Assembly (NCBI RefSeq): GCF_007680845.1
Contig: NZ_VEIY01000006.1
Location: 202,819-266,818, forward strand
Reading direction: 5' to 3'
DNA: 64,000 bases
From: Curtobacterium pusillum
GTDB lineage: Bacteria > Actinomycetota > Actinomycetes > Actinomycetales > Microbacteriaceae
In this document: positions 8,771-17,344 of the stretch, piece by piece
Layout of the letters: every line of letters begins with the position of its first letter
How positions within the stretch are numbered: position 1 is the first letter of the stretch
Notes under the pieces: generated by a model
What the model saw: the letters and a program-made list of their open reading frames with translations, nothing else
Told to the model about the DNA's origin: nothing
Databases searched by the model: none
Translations under genes and position numbers: made by a program

Positions 8771-8816
8771 GTTCCGGACACAGCACCGCGACGTTGCGCG
8801 GTGCTGTGTCCGGAAC
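8771..8816. terminator. Long perfect palindrome, family C (copy 1), between convergent ahcY and RDD gene
   Basis: Arms GTTCCGGACACAGCACCGCG (8771-8790) and its exact reverse complement (8797-8816) enclose a 6-nt loop. This 20-bp perfect stem sits between the converging ends of ahcY and the RDD gene. A second copy with the same stem and loop length is at 27458-27503. There is no T-run. A smaller dyad of GACGTCGAACC / GGTTCGACGTC lies just upstream at about 8729-8763. Confidence 0.6.
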
Positions 8817-8878
8817 GCGGTGCGCGCCGCGGTGCGCACGCGCCGCGGTGCGCACGCGCAGCGCGCGGCCGCGCCGCG

Positions 8879-9748
8879 TCAGCGCGGGAAGCCCGGGGGC
8901 CGCGCCGTCGCCACAGCGGCCGCGGCATCGAGCATCGCGGCCCGGGAACGCAACGCCCGCACGTCCCGCTCGCGCCGCAGCACGACGACCCCGGCGAGGA
9001 ACACCTCCGGGTGCACGGCCGGCACCGGGTGCGCGTACTCCGCGACCGATGCCGCGAGCGAGCGCGCCGTGACCTCCCGGACCTCCGGACGCAGGTCGGC
9101 GGCCCCGCGGAAGAACGCCCCGAGCCGGTTCTCCAACCGCTGCGGCAGCGCCGAGACGTCCGCGACCCGTGCCCACGCCACGAGCTCGGCGGGCAGGAGC
9201 ACCTCGGGGTCGCGCTGCTTCGTCGGCCGCTCGTGCTGCACGATCGTCCCCGCGAGCAGGTCTCCGAGCCGCCGCGGCCGCGATCCGAACAACGCCACGA
9301 GCAGCGCCACCGACCCGAGCGACATCCACAGCTCGAGCAGACCGACGAGTGCTCGGGCGAAGGCGTGCCGGAACCCGATCGCCCCGCCGTCGAGCCGGAC
9401 CACCCGGGTGCCGGCGGCGTACCGCCCGACGCTCCGGCCCTTCGTCACCGTCTCGACGGCGGCGGGCACGAGCACGAGGACCCCGACGAGCAGTCCGATG
9501 TCGAGCGCCGCCGCCCACGCGTCGTCGATGCCGCTCGGCCACACCCGGGACACGCCGAACAGGAGCATGAGGTACAGCGCCAGCACGCAGACCGCGTCGA
9601 GGAGCGCCGCAGCGAGCCGCAGTGCGATGCCGGCCGGCTGGACGTCGAGGGCGACGGCCTCGCCGACGACGAGCTCGTCGGAGGTGTCGTCGAGCGCCCG
9701 GACGAACCGGCCGTCGGCGAGGTCACGCGGCGCGCGGGTCTTCGGCAT
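8879..9748 (-). CDS. RDD family membrane protein
   Basis: 289 residues from ATG 9748. A soluble N-terminus precedes an RDD domain: the Arg-Leu-Ala-Ala entry to helix 1 (about 45-70), a second helix, then VTKGRSVGRYAAGTRVVRLDG, the hallmark segment linking helices 2 and 3, and helix 3 with FRHAFARALVGLLELW. The C-terminal third is soluble and alpha-helical. RDD proteins are small polytopic membrane proteins, some of which affect ion tolerance. In Actinobacteria this one lies divergently beside the SpoIIM-like gene and close to the MoxR-DUF58 cluster, so it probably belongs to that module. The precise role is unknown. Confidence 0.8.
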   Translation of the reverse strand: MPKTRAPRDLADGRFVRALDDTSDELVVGEAVALDVQPAGIALRLAAALLDAVCVLALYLMLLFGVSRVWPSGIDDAWAAALDIGLLVGVLVLVPAAVETVTKGRSVGRYAAGTRVVRLDGGAIGFRHAFARALVGLLELWMSLGSVALLVALFGSRPRRLGDLLAGTIVQHERPTKQRDPEVLLPAELVAWARVADVSALPQRLENRLGAFFRGAADLRPEVREVTARSLAASVAEYAHPVPAVHPEVFLAGVVVLRRERDVRALRSRAAMLDAAAAVATARPPGFPR

Positions 9749-9882
9749 GGGATCATTCTGTCGGACGCGGTCACGGCCCGCCCGGACGGCGGCCCGCCCG
9801 ACCAGCGCCCGCACGCCCGGAGGCTCGCCCGCCCGACCGGCGGCCCGCCTGGACCCGGTCGCCGACGAGTGGGGGAGACACT

Positions 9883-10878
9883 GTGGACCTGGACGCCTAC
9901 GCCGACGTGCACCGCGAGCGCTGGCAGGAGCTCGACCGCCTCGCCCGCGCACGGCACACCTCCGGCGCCGACGTCGACCGCCTCGTGTCCGCCTACCAGG
10001 AGGCGGCGACCGACCTCGCCCGCATCCGCGGCGCCGCACCCCGGACCGCCGTGGGCGACCGGCTGTCCCTGACCCTGTTCCGTGCCCGACTCCGCTTCAC
10101 GGGCACGCCCGTCGACCCGCTGACGGCGGTCACGTCCTTCTTCGTGCTCCAGCTCCCCGCCTCGCTGTACCGGATCCGCTGGGTGACGATCTGGGTCGCT
10201 GCCGCCACCGTCGCGATCGCCGCGATCGTCGCCGTCTGGATCACCACGACGCCCGGGGCGCTCGACACGTTCGGCTCACCGGCCGCGCTCCGCCAGTACG
10301 CGACGCATGACTTCCAGGCGTACTACTCCGACCACGGCCTCGGGGCGTTCTCGGCGCAGGTGTGGACGAACAACGCCTACATCGCGGCGACGATGGTGGC
10401 GTTCGGCATCACCGGGCTGTTCGTACCGTTCTCGATCGGGCAGAACGCGATCAGCCTCGGCGTCTCGGCGGCGATCATGCACGACCAGGGCCGGCTCGGC
10501 GACTTCTTCCGCTCCATCGCCCCGCACGGCCAGCTCGAGCTCTACTCGATCTTCCTCGCGGCGGCCGCCGGCCTGATGATCTCGTGGTCCTGGATCGCGC
10601 CCGGGGCCCGGACCCGCGCGCAGGCACTCGCCGAGGACGGTCGCGCCCTCATCACGATCGCGGTCGGCCTGACGCTGACCCTGCTGCTGTCCGGCATCAT
10701 CGAGGGCACGGTGACCCGCCAGGACTGGCCCTGGCCGGTGAAGATCGGCATCGGCACGGTGGCCCTCGCGGCGGTGCTCTGGTACCAGTGGGTCCTCGGC
10801 GGCCGCGCGTACCGGGCGGGGGAGCGCGGCGACCTCGAGGAGTTCGAGCGCGGCTCGTCGGCCCTCGTCGCGGGCTGA
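9883..10878 (+). CDS. Stage II sporulation protein M (SpoIIM)-like membrane protein
   Basis: 331 residues from GTG 9883, chosen because GGGGGAGA lies 5 nt upstream and because the protein opens with the family's typical VDLDAYADVHRERWQEL. A helical cytoplasmic region (1-105) is followed by about six membrane segments, including NNAYIAATMVAFGITGLFVP and APHGQLELYSIFLAAAAG, the conserved SpoIIM motifs. The organism family does not sporulate. In Actinobacteria such genes pair with RDD, MoxR and DUF58 genes. The gene converges on the DUF58 gene with a single base between the stop codons. Function here is unknown, probably membrane remodelling. Confidence 0.82.
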   Translation: MDLDAYADVHRERWQELDRLARARHTSGADVDRLVSAYQEAATDLARIRGAAPRTAVGDRLSLTLFRARLRFTGTPVDPLTAVTSFFVLQLPASLYRIRWVTIWVAAATVAIAAIVAVWITTTPGALDTFGSPAALRQYATHDFQAYYSDHGLGAFSAQVWTNNAYIAATMVAFGITGLFVPFSIGQNAISLGVSAAIMHDQGRLGDFFRSIAPHGQLELYSIFLAAAAGLMISWSWIAPGARTRAQALAEDGRALITIAVGLTLTLLLSGIIEGTVTRQDWPWPVKIGIGTVALAAVLWYQWVLGGRAYRAGERGDLEEFERGSSALVAG

Positions 10879-10879
10879 C

Positions 10880-12232
10880 CTAGAGCCGGCCGGTCGCCTT
10901 CGCACGGATGTACGCGTCCGCGACGAGCGGCGGGACCTGCTCGGGCACGGCTCGCACCACCTCGGCGCCAGCGCGTCGAGCGACGTCGGCCACGCCGTCC
11001 GCATCGAGCAGCGTGCGTTCCGCAGCGGCGCGCCGGTGGACGTCGCGCTCCGCGCCGGACGGGAGGCGCGGCACCCGTCCGCCCCGCCGCCCGCGTCCCG
11101 ACCCGGCCGGGTCCACCGCCCCGCTCGCCATCCGGGTGACCGCCGGGTCCGTGACGCTGGTCACGAGGACCGCGTGCCGTCGGGTGAGCCGGGGCAGGAC
11201 GGCGAGCAGGTCGCCCGAGGCACCGATCGAGTCGAGGCTCGACGCGAGCACGACGAACGCGCGTGACGTCGTGATCGAGTCGACGAGTGCCGGGACCGCC
11301 GACCAGTCGGTGGCGGCGAGCCCGGGCTCCGCGAGCGCGAGCGTCTCGCCGGACCGCTGCACCACGTCCGCCCGGGTGGCGCCGTGGACGCGTCCGCGGA
11401 CGGCGTCGTCGAGCACGACGAGGTCGACCCGGTCGCCCGCTGCGGCAGCGAGCGCGCCGAGGAGGAGGGCGGTCTCGATGAAGGTGTCGAGGCGTGGTTC
11501 GTCGTCGACCCGGCCGGCTCCGGCGCGCCCGGCATCGACGACGACGATGACCCGCCGGTCGCGCTCCGGACGCCAGGTCCGCACGACGAGGTCCTGCCGC
11601 CGAGCCGTCGCGCGCCAGTCGATCGACCGCACGTCGTCGCCGCGCACGTAGTCCCGCAGCGAGTCGAACTCGGTGCCGTGGCCGCGGAGCTGCAGGGTGG
11701 TCTCACCGTCGAGCTCCCGGAGCCGAGCGAGCCGCGAGGGCAGGTGCCGCCGCGACCGGAACGGCGGGGTGACGACGAGTTCCCCGGGGGCGGCGAGCAC
11801 GCGTTGGCGCGCCGCGAGCCCGAGTGGACCGAAGGCGCGGACGGCGACCCCGGCGGTGCTCCGGCGTCCGCGGCGGAACGGCGCGAAGCGCATCCGGGCG
11901 GTGCGGCGTTCGCCGGCCGGCACCTGCATCCGCACCCGTCCGGGACCATGGCCGGCGGACGGCTCCCACATGTCGCGGACGATGCCGCGCAGCGTCCGGG
12001 TGCCGTCGTTCGCGAGGACGAGCGTCCCGTCCGCCGTGTCGTCCCGTCGGGCCAGCCGCGGCATCCGCCGTTCGACCCGCACACGTGTGAGGTCCGCGGC
12101 GAGCAGGACGTCGAGCACCGCGGCGAGCACCACCACGCCCGCCCACGCCAGACCCGCCCAGCCCGTGCCGAGCAGCACGGTGGGCACGACGGCGACGGCG
12201 AGCAGCGCGACGAACCGGCCGGAGATTGCCAC
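10880..12232 (-). CDS. DUF58 domain-containing protein, MoxR-associated
   Basis: 450 residues from GTG 12232. Two N-terminal membrane helices (about 5-45) precede an extended region and the DUF58 core, GTEFDSLRDYVRGDDVRSID followed by WRATAR. A vWA-like fold follows with VIVVVDAGR. Such proteins are partners of MoxR AAA+ ATPases in envelope maturation or stress systems. The GTG shares one base with the TAG stop of the MoxR gene, so translation is coupled. It is the last gene of the five-gene leftward operon. The biochemical target is not known. Confidence 0.86.
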   Translation of the reverse strand: MAISGRFVALLAVAVVPTVLLGTGWAGLAWAGVVVLAAVLDVLLAADLTRVRVERRMPRLARRDDTADGTLVLANDGTRTLRGIVRDMWEPSAGHGPGRVRMQVPAGERRTARMRFAPFRRGRRSTAGVAVRAFGPLGLAARQRVLAAPGELVVTPPFRSRRHLPSRLARLRELDGETTLQLRGHGTEFDSLRDYVRGDDVRSIDWRATARRQDLVVRTWRPERDRRVIVVVDAGRAGAGRVDDEPRLDTFIETALLLGALAAAAGDRVDLVVLDDAVRGRVHGATRADVVQRSGETLALAEPGLAATDWSAVPALVDSITTSRAFVVLASSLDSIGASGDLLAVLPRLTRRHAVLVTSVTDPAVTRMASGAVDPAGSGRGRRGGRVPRLPSGAERDVHRRAAAERTLLDADGVADVARRAGAEVVRAVPEQVPPLVADAYIRAKATGRL

Positions 12233-13227
12233 TAGATCGGCACCCGGACCTGGTCGAGCACCTGCTGCAGCACGCCGTCCGCACCGACGCCCTCGAGCTC
12301 GGCGTCCGCGGCGACCCGGAGGCGGTGCCGCCACACGGGCAGCAGCATCGCCTGCACGTGGTCCGGGGTGATCGCCTCGTAGCCGGTGAGCCAGGCCCAC
12401 GCCTTCGCGGCGGCCAGGAGCGCGGTCGCCCCGCGCGGGCTCACGCCGACCCGGACCGACGGCGCCTGACGGGTGGCCCGGGCGAGGTCGACGATGTAGG
12501 CCAGGACGTCGTCCCGCGCGCCGACCGCACGGACGGCCCGCTGCGCGGCGAGGACCTCGTGGACGCCGAGCACGGGCGTGATCCCGGCGGACCGGACGTC
12601 GCGGGGCTCGAAGCCGTCGGCGTGGCGCCGGAGCACCTGCCACTCGACGTCGCGCGGCGGGACGTCGAGGGTGAGCTTCATGAGGAAGCGGTCGAGCTGG
12701 GCTTCGGGGAGCGTGTAGGTGCCCTCGAACTCGATCGGGTTCATCGTCGCCGCGACGAAGAACGGGACCGGCAGCGCCCGCGCGTCCCCGTCGACGCTCA
12801 CCTGGCGCTCCTCCATCGCCTCGAGGAGTGCCGACTGGGTCTTCGGGGGCGTGCGGTTCACCTCGTCCGCGAGCAGCACGTTCGTGAACACCGGTCCCTC
12901 GCGGAACGGGAACGTGCCGGTCGAGGCGTCGTACACGAGCGATCCGGTGACGTCGCCCGGCATGAGGTCCGGGGTGAACTGGATGCGCTTCGTGTCGAGT
13001 GACATCGCGGCGGCGAGGCTCCGGACGAGCAGGGTCTTCGCGACGCCGGGCACGCCCTCGAGCAGGACGTGGCCCTGCGCGAGGATCCCGACGATCATCC
13101 CGGAGACCGCGCCCTCCTGCCCCACGACGGCCTTGCCGACCTCGACGCGCAGCCGACCGAACGCATCGCGCAGCGGATCGGTGCCGGGCTCGGGCTGCTG
13201 GGTCTGGACGGGGGACGGATCGGTCAC
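12232..13227 (-). CDS. MoxR-family AAA+ ATPase
   Basis: 331 residues from GTG 13227. Walker A is GVPGVAKT, Walker B is LLADEVNRTPPKTQ, sensor 1 is FVAATMNPIEFEGTY, and the arginine-finger/sensor-2 part is LPEAQLDRFLMK with GVSPRGATALL. MoxR ATPases act as chaperones that mature or insert cofactors in vWA-domain partners; the DUF58 protein encoded next is the obvious partner. The start overlaps the upstream DUF4350 stop as GTGA. No frameshift is seen. Confidence 0.93.
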   Translation of the reverse strand: MTDPSPVQTQQPEPGTDPLRDAFGRLRVEVGKAVVGQEGAVSGMIVGILAQGHVLLEGVPGVAKTLLVRSLAAAMSLDTKRIQFTPDLMPGDVTGSLVYDASTGTFPFREGPVFTNVLLADEVNRTPPKTQSALLEAMEERQVSVDGDARALPVPFFVAATMNPIEFEGTYTLPEAQLDRFLMKLTLDVPPRDVEWQVLRRHADGFEPRDVRSAGITPVLGVHEVLAAQRAVRAVGARDDVLAYIVDLARATRQAPSVRVGVSPRGATALLAAAKAWAWLTGYEAITPDHVQAMLLPVWRHRLRVAADAELEGVGADGVLQQVLDQVRVPI

Positions 13228-14480
13228 GGTCGTGCTCCTCGGTGGTCTCGGTCGGTGTGCCGGTCGCCGGTGGTCGCGGCGAGGACGGCCTGTTCGAGCT
13301 CGTCGAGCGCCGCCGCTCCCGCGACGAGCGCTCGGTCGTCGTGCGTCGGTCCGCCGACCAGCACGGCGCCGACGCGCTGGTGCGGGATGCCGGTCGCGTG
13401 CGCGGCGGCCCGGACGACCTCGTCGACGTGTGCCGACCGGGGGAGCCCGAGCCGGCGGGCGGTGCGTCGGAGGGCGGCCACGCGGAGGGTGTCGAGCGCG
13501 TGGGTGCGGTCGCGCGTGCGGGCGGCGAGGCGCGCTCGGCCCTCGGTCGTCTCGGCGGCGCGCACGACGACCGGCATCCGCTCGACGACCAGGGGACCGA
13601 GACGGCGTCCGCGCCAGATCCCGGCGGCGACGGCCACCAGCCCGAGGAGGCCGAGCACGCTCGGCACCCACGGCGGGGCGAGCGACCCGAGCGTCGGCGC
13701 CGCGTCCGGGGCACCGGAGATCGGGGTGTACCAGGTGAGGGTCTCGTCGCCGCCGAGCAGGGCGAGCGCGAGGGCAGCGTTCCCGGCGGTGGTGATCGTG
13801 TCGTTCCGGAGCGCCGCGGTGGTGCCGACGAGGGTGACGTCGCCCGCGGGCGTCGCCGTCCGTACGAGGCCGTACGTGCGCTGGTCGCCCGATCCCGTCG
13901 CGGCGCAGAGGTCCGTGCCGGCAGGGGTGCGCTCCCCGTCGGGGACCGCGAACCCGGTCCCCGTGGCCGTGATGCGCTCGGCCTCCGCTGCCGCCGGGAT
14001 CGGGCACGCCGCGGTCGACACGGTCCGGTCGTCGTCGGCCTGGGCGGCGGGCTCGACGTCGAGGCCGAACGCCTCGAGTGCACGAGGGTCCGTCGTGACG
14101 AGGACGACGTGGGCGGACTGGCGCGCGAGGCGCCGGGCGACGGCCGGGTCGAGGGCGCCCTGCGAGTCGTCGACGAGGACGGTCCCGTCGGCGATGCGAT
14201 CGGCGCGGGCGACGATCCGGACGTCGGTGCCCTGCTGTTCGAGGACCCGGACGAGGGCCTTCGTGCCGCTCGCCGTCGCGGACCCCGGGTCGAGCGGTGC
14301 CCGTTCGGCGTTGCCGGTCCTCTGAGCGACGGCGGTGAGCGCCGCGAGCAGGAGCCCGACCAGGACGATCGCCACCCAGAACCCGATCCGCAGGCCGCGT
14401 CCCTCACGGTGCGGCGGCGTCCGGTCGGTGGGGCGCTCGGCCGTGGCCGGCGTCGTGGCCGTCGTGGCCGTCGTGGTCAT
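13224..14480 (-). CDS. DUF4350 domain-containing membrane protein
   Basis: 418 residues. After a threonine/alanine-rich cytoplasmic N-terminus there is a membrane helix at about 32-52, then an extracytoplasmic region with the DUF4350 fold (GTKALVRVLEQQGTDVRIV, a GATase-like beginning), a second helix near residue 270-290 (WVPSVLGLLGLVAVAAGIW) and a cytoplasmic tail with RLGPLVVERMPVVVRAAETTEGRARL. This layout is standard for the DUF4350 protein of the MoxR-DUF58-DUF4129 cluster. Its ATG overlaps the DUF4129 stop in ATGA. Exact function unknown. Confidence 0.82.
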   Translation of the reverse strand: MTTTATTATTPATAERPTDRTPPHREGRGLRIGFWVAIVLVGLLLAALTAVAQRTGNAERAPLDPGSATASGTKALVRVLEQQGTDVRIVARADRIADGTVLVDDSQGALDPAVARRLARQSAHVVLVTTDPRALEAFGLDVEPAAQADDDRTVSTAACPIPAAAEAERITATGTGFAVPDGERTPAGTDLCAATGSGDQRTYGLVRTATPAGDVTLVGTTAALRNDTITTAGNAALALALLGGDETLTWYTPISGAPDAAPTLGSLAPPWVPSVLGLLGLVAVAAGIWRGRRLGPLVVERMPVVVRAAETTEGRARLAARTRDRTHALDTLRVAALRRTARRLGLPRSAHVDEVVRAAAHATGIPHQRVGAVLVGGPTHDDRALVAGAAALDELEQAVLAATTGDRHTDRDHRGARP

Positions 14481-15115
14481 GCGGGGACCGCCGGCGTCGT
14501 CGCGTGCACGGGCCTGGCGGTGCGCAGGGCGTGCTCGGTGTCCAGCACGTCGTGTGCGGCGGCCTCGGTCGCGTCGGCGCCGAGGTACCGGACGTCGTCG
14601 AACGTCGCTGCTGCGCGCTCCAGACGGTCCGACTCGGCCGGGAACAGGGCGCTCGCACGGCCGGCGATGGCACGGGCGGTCGCGCCGGGGACGTCGGGGA
14701 CGAGGTCGCGCTCGCCGAGCCCGCGGGCGAGCGCGCGGTAGCCGTCGAGCACCGCACGCGACCAGTCACCGGCGCGCAGGGCGGCTCGGGCGTCGTCGGC
14801 GATCGCTCGGGCGGTGCGCAGGTCGTCGTCGTCGAACACGCCCCCGGGCTCCCGTCCAGCGGTCCGAGTGCGTCGCCGGGGGAGACCCCTCGCGACCACA
14901 ACGAGCACGATCACCGCGACGAGGACGACGACGGCGACCCACAGCAGGGTGTGCGCGACGGCCGGGGACCCCAGGCCGTCCGCGCGGAACGATCCGAGCC
15001 AGTCGAGGACGGCCCGCGATGCCCGGTCCCACCAGGTCACCTGGGCACCGTCGTACTCGGACCGTTCGAGTTCGCGTTCGAGGAGGTGCCGGGCCTCGTC
15101 GGGACCGAGGGTCAC
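14477..15115 (-). CDS. DUF4129 domain-containing membrane protein
   Basis: 212 residues from GTG 15115. A short extracytoplasmic N-terminus (DEARHLLERELERSEYDGAQ) is followed by one membrane helix at about 60-85 and the cytoplasmic DUF4129 domain (RTARAIADDARAALRAGDW, YRALARGLGERDLV, ATAFDDVRYLG-type end). The tyrosine-rich helical domain resembles the C-terminal part of transglutaminase-like envelope proteins. Overlaps of 4 nt with both neighbours (GTGA upstream, ATGA downstream) show it belongs to a single translationally coupled operon with MoxR and DUF58. Confidence 0.82.
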   Translation of the reverse strand: MTLGPDEARHLLERELERSEYDGAQVTWWDRASRAVLDWLGSFRADGLGSPAVAHTLLWVAVVVLVAVIVLVVVARGLPRRRTRTAGREPGGVFDDDDLRTARAIADDARAALRAGDWSRAVLDGYRALARGLGERDLVPDVPGATARAIAGRASALFPAESDRLERAAATFDDVRYLGADATEAAAHDVLDTEHALRTARPVHATTPAVPA

Positions 15116-16518
15116 GGGCGGCCGTCCGGCGGGTAGCGACCGGGCGCACCGCCCCACTCCGGCGGCTGCGGCTGTCCGGGCGCCGCCTGTCCCGGCTGGC
15201 CGGGCCATGCCTGCCCCTGTCCCGGCGCCGCCTGTCCCGGCTGCCCCGGCCACGCCTGCCCCGGCCACGCCTGCCCCGGCCACGCCTGCCCCTGCCCGGC
15301 CCCCGGCTGCCCCGGCCACGGCGGCCGAGCCACCTGCGGCGCCGGCGCGAACGGGTCGCTCGGCTGCCCGGTCTCGAGGTGCGCGGCGATGCGCTGGTCG
15401 AGAGCCTCGGTCCGGATGCGCCGGTCGACGGCGAGGAGCGTCAGCACCGACGCACTGAGGACGTCCGTGATGCACTGCACCGCGATCGCGAGCAGGCTCC
15501 CCACGACGATCGCGACGACGCCGCCGGCCCCCACGCCCGACGATGCTCCGGTCTGTCCGAGCGGGTCGAACGTCCCGCCGACGAGCACCGCGCCGATCGT
15601 GAGCGGGAACGACGCGATCGAGACGGCGAACCCGAACATCGCCTGCACGAGCAGCACGATCCCGAACGTCCGCCAGAACGCCCCGCGCGTGAGCCGCCAC
15701 GACTGCGCGGCCGCCTGGAACACCGGCCGGCCCTCGAGCGCGATCGTCGGCACCGTGAACGCGAACTTCGTGCCGAGCCACACGAGCAGCACGCCGAAGC
15801 CGAGGCCCATGCCGAGGATCGCGAGCACGAAGCCGCCGATGCCCGAGTTCCCCGCGGCGAGCGCCCCGGTGAACCCGATGAGCACGACGAGGAAGAGGAC
15901 CCCGATCACCACGCCGGCCGCGAGCTGCACGAGGATCCACGCGACGACGGACCAGCGTCGCCCGGCGAGCAGCGCCCACAGTCCCCGGAAGGTCGCGCGG
16001 CGGCCGAGGATCCGCTGCCCGGTGTCGGCGGCGACCGGCGCGACGAGGAAGCCACGCCCGAGGTACGCCAGGAACGGCAGGCCCACGGACAGCACGATCC
16101 AGAGGGTCACCGACCCGGCCATGATCGAGTCGGCGCCGCTGCCGCCGCCCTCGACGGCGGCGAACATCCGGGACTGCACGGCCCGCTGGCCGAACGTGCT
16201 GACGAGGGTGGCGAGGAGCCCGAGCACGCCGCTCAGCAGCACGCTCCAGAGCAGCAGGACGCGCGCGTTCCGACGGAAGACCGTGAAGGCACCGCCGAGG
16301 ACGTCGCCGAGGCCGAGCGGCCGCAGCGGGATGACCGGACGCGACCCCACCGGACCTGGACCCGACCCCACCGGACCCGACCCCGCCGGGCCCGGACCCA
16401 CCGGACCAGGCCACGCCGGCCCTGGACCCGACCACGGGGCGGGCGGCTGCTGCCCGGGCTGGTGCGCCGCGCCTCCAGGACGATCGCCCGGTGCTCCCGG
16501 GACCTGCCAACCGGACAT
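15112..16518 (-). CDS. GDPD-type (glycerophosphoryl diester phosphodiesterase) membrane-domain protein
   Basis: 468 residues. A proline/glycine-rich cytoplasmic N-terminus with GPVGSGP repeats leads into about six membrane helices from residue 80 to 360. The motif RPLGLGDVLGGAFTVFRRNA marks the 'GDPDase membrane domain' family, which lacks the catalytic domain. The C-terminal 90 residues are tandem Trp-Pro-Gly-Gln-Ala repeats encoded by a 15-bp DNA repeat (about 15175-15310). First gene of the leftward MoxR-DUF58 operon, divergent from mtrA across 146 bp. A GGGGGCGG stretch precedes the ATG. Transport or anchoring role unknown. Confidence 0.75.
   Translation of the reverse strand: MSGWQVPGAPGDRPGGAAHQPGQQPPAPWSGPGPAWPGPVGPGPAGSGPVGSGPGPVGSRPVIPLRPLGLGDVLGGAFTVFRRNARVLLLWSVLLSGVLGLLATLVSTFGQRAVQSRMFAAVEGGGSGADSIMAGSVTLWIVLSVGLPFLAYLGRGFLVAPVAADTGQRILGRRATFRGLWALLAGRRWSVVAWILVQLAAGVVIGVLFLVVLIGFTGALAAGNSGIGGFVLAILGMGLGFGVLLVWLGTKFAFTVPTIALEGRPVFQAAAQSWRLTRGAFWRTFGIVLLVQAMFGFAVSIASFPLTIGAVLVGGTFDPLGQTGASSGVGAGGVVAIVVGSLLAIAVQCITDVLSASVLTLLAVDRRIRTEALDQRIAAHLETGQPSDPFAPAPQVARPPWPGQPGAGQGQAWPGQAWPGQAWPGQPGQAAPGQGQAWPGQPGQAAPGQPQPPEWGGAPGRYPPDGRP
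15175..15310. repeat. 15-bp coding tandem repeat (Trp-Pro-Gly-Gln-Ala)
   Basis: Three nearly exact copies of CCACGCCTGCCCCGG at about 15245-15295, with flanking imperfect copies of the longer CGCCTGTCCCGGCTG unit. They encode the low-complexity C-terminal tail of the GDPD-type membrane protein. Such arrays vary in copy number by slippage. Confidence 0.7.
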
Positions 16519-16605
16519 CGCCGCCCCCTGTTCCGTCCTGACCGCGAAGCGGAAGACGCGGTCGGGACCATCCTGGCGGAAAACGCCACGCGACGGGGGC
16601 TCGGC

Positions 16606-16611
16606 TATCGT
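16606..16611 (+). promoter_or_regulatory. Candidate -10 element of mtrA
   Basis: TATCGT lies 53 nt before the mtrA ATG, implying a leader of about 47 nt. No strong -35 is visible. The leftward operon promoter may use CAGGAT (plus coordinates 16570-16575, reverse). Confidence 0.3.
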
Positions 16612-16664
16612 GAGGGATCAGGTGTCGTCCGGGCACCGCTGCTCGTCCCACGGAGTCCCATCAC

Positions 16665-17339
16665 ATGACACCGCGCATCCTCGTCGTCGACGACGACCAG
16701 GCCCTCGCCGAGATGATCGGCATCGTCCTCCGCTCGGAAGGGTACGAACCGGAGTTCAGCGCCGACGGCAACGACGCCGTCGACGCGTTCCACAGCTCCA
16801 AGCCCGACCTCGTGCTCCTCGACGTCATGCTCCCCGGCATCGACGGGATCGAGGTGTGCAAGCGGATCCGCGCCGAGAGCGGCACGCCGATCATCATGCT
16901 GACCGCGCGCGGCGACACCGCCGACGTCGTCGCCGGACTCGAGAACGGCGCGGACGACTACGTCGTCAAGCCGTTCAACCCGAAGGAACTCGTCGCCCGG
17001 ATCCGCACGCGCCTGCGCCCGACGGCGGCCGACGCCACGGTGCTGCACGTCGGCGACCTCACGGTCGACGTCGCCGGACACGAGGTCCGCCGCGGGGACT
17101 CCGTGATCGCGCTGACACCCCTCGAGTTCGACCTGCTCCGGGCGCTGTCCGAGAAGCCGAACCAGGTGTTCACGCGCGAGATGCTCCTCGAGCAGGTGTG
17201 GGGCTACCACTACAAGGCGGACACCCGGCTGGTGAACGTGCACGTGCAGCGCCTCCGCGCGAAGATCGAGCACGACCCCGACAACCCGAAGATCGTCACC
17301 ACGGTGCGCGGCGTCGGGTACCGGGCCGGAGGGGCCTGA
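16665..17339 (+). CDS. mtrA: DNA-binding response regulator MtrA
   Basis: 224 residues, OmpR/PhoB family. The receiver domain has acidic residues DDD at 9-11, the phospho-acceptor Asp53 (LVLLDVMLPG) and the KPF lysine. The winged-helix output domain ends with the canonical VRGVGYR. The first 20 residues and the KADTRLVNVHVQRLRAKIE segment match MtrA of Actinobacteria, an essential regulator of division, wall metabolism and antibiotic response. It is followed after 5 nt by mtrB and then lpqB, the conserved three-gene operon. Confidence 0.97.
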   Translation: MTPRILVVDDDQALAEMIGIVLRSEGYEPEFSADGNDAVDAFHSSKPDLVLLDVMLPGIDGIEVCKRIRAESGTPIIMLTARGDTADVVAGLENGADDYVVKPFNPKELVARIRTRLRPTAADATVLHVGDLTVDVAGHEVRRGDSVIALTPLEFDLLRALSEKPNQVFTREMLLEQVWGYHYKADTRLVNVHVQRLRAKIEHDPDNPKIVTTVRGVGYRAGGA

Positions 17340-17344
17340 GCACC

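Noticed and set aside
10880..14407. A 1175-residue minus-strand open frame covering DUF58, MoxR and DUF4350
   Set aside because: Only its last 450 residues are the DUF58 protein. The rest is a frame-shifted shadow of MoxR and DUF4350, which have clear motifs in other frames.
15175..15310. Tandem repeat as a mobile or regulatory element
   Set aside because: It stays in frame and encodes the Pro/Gly/Gln-rich tail of a membrane protein; simple low-complexity coding sequence.
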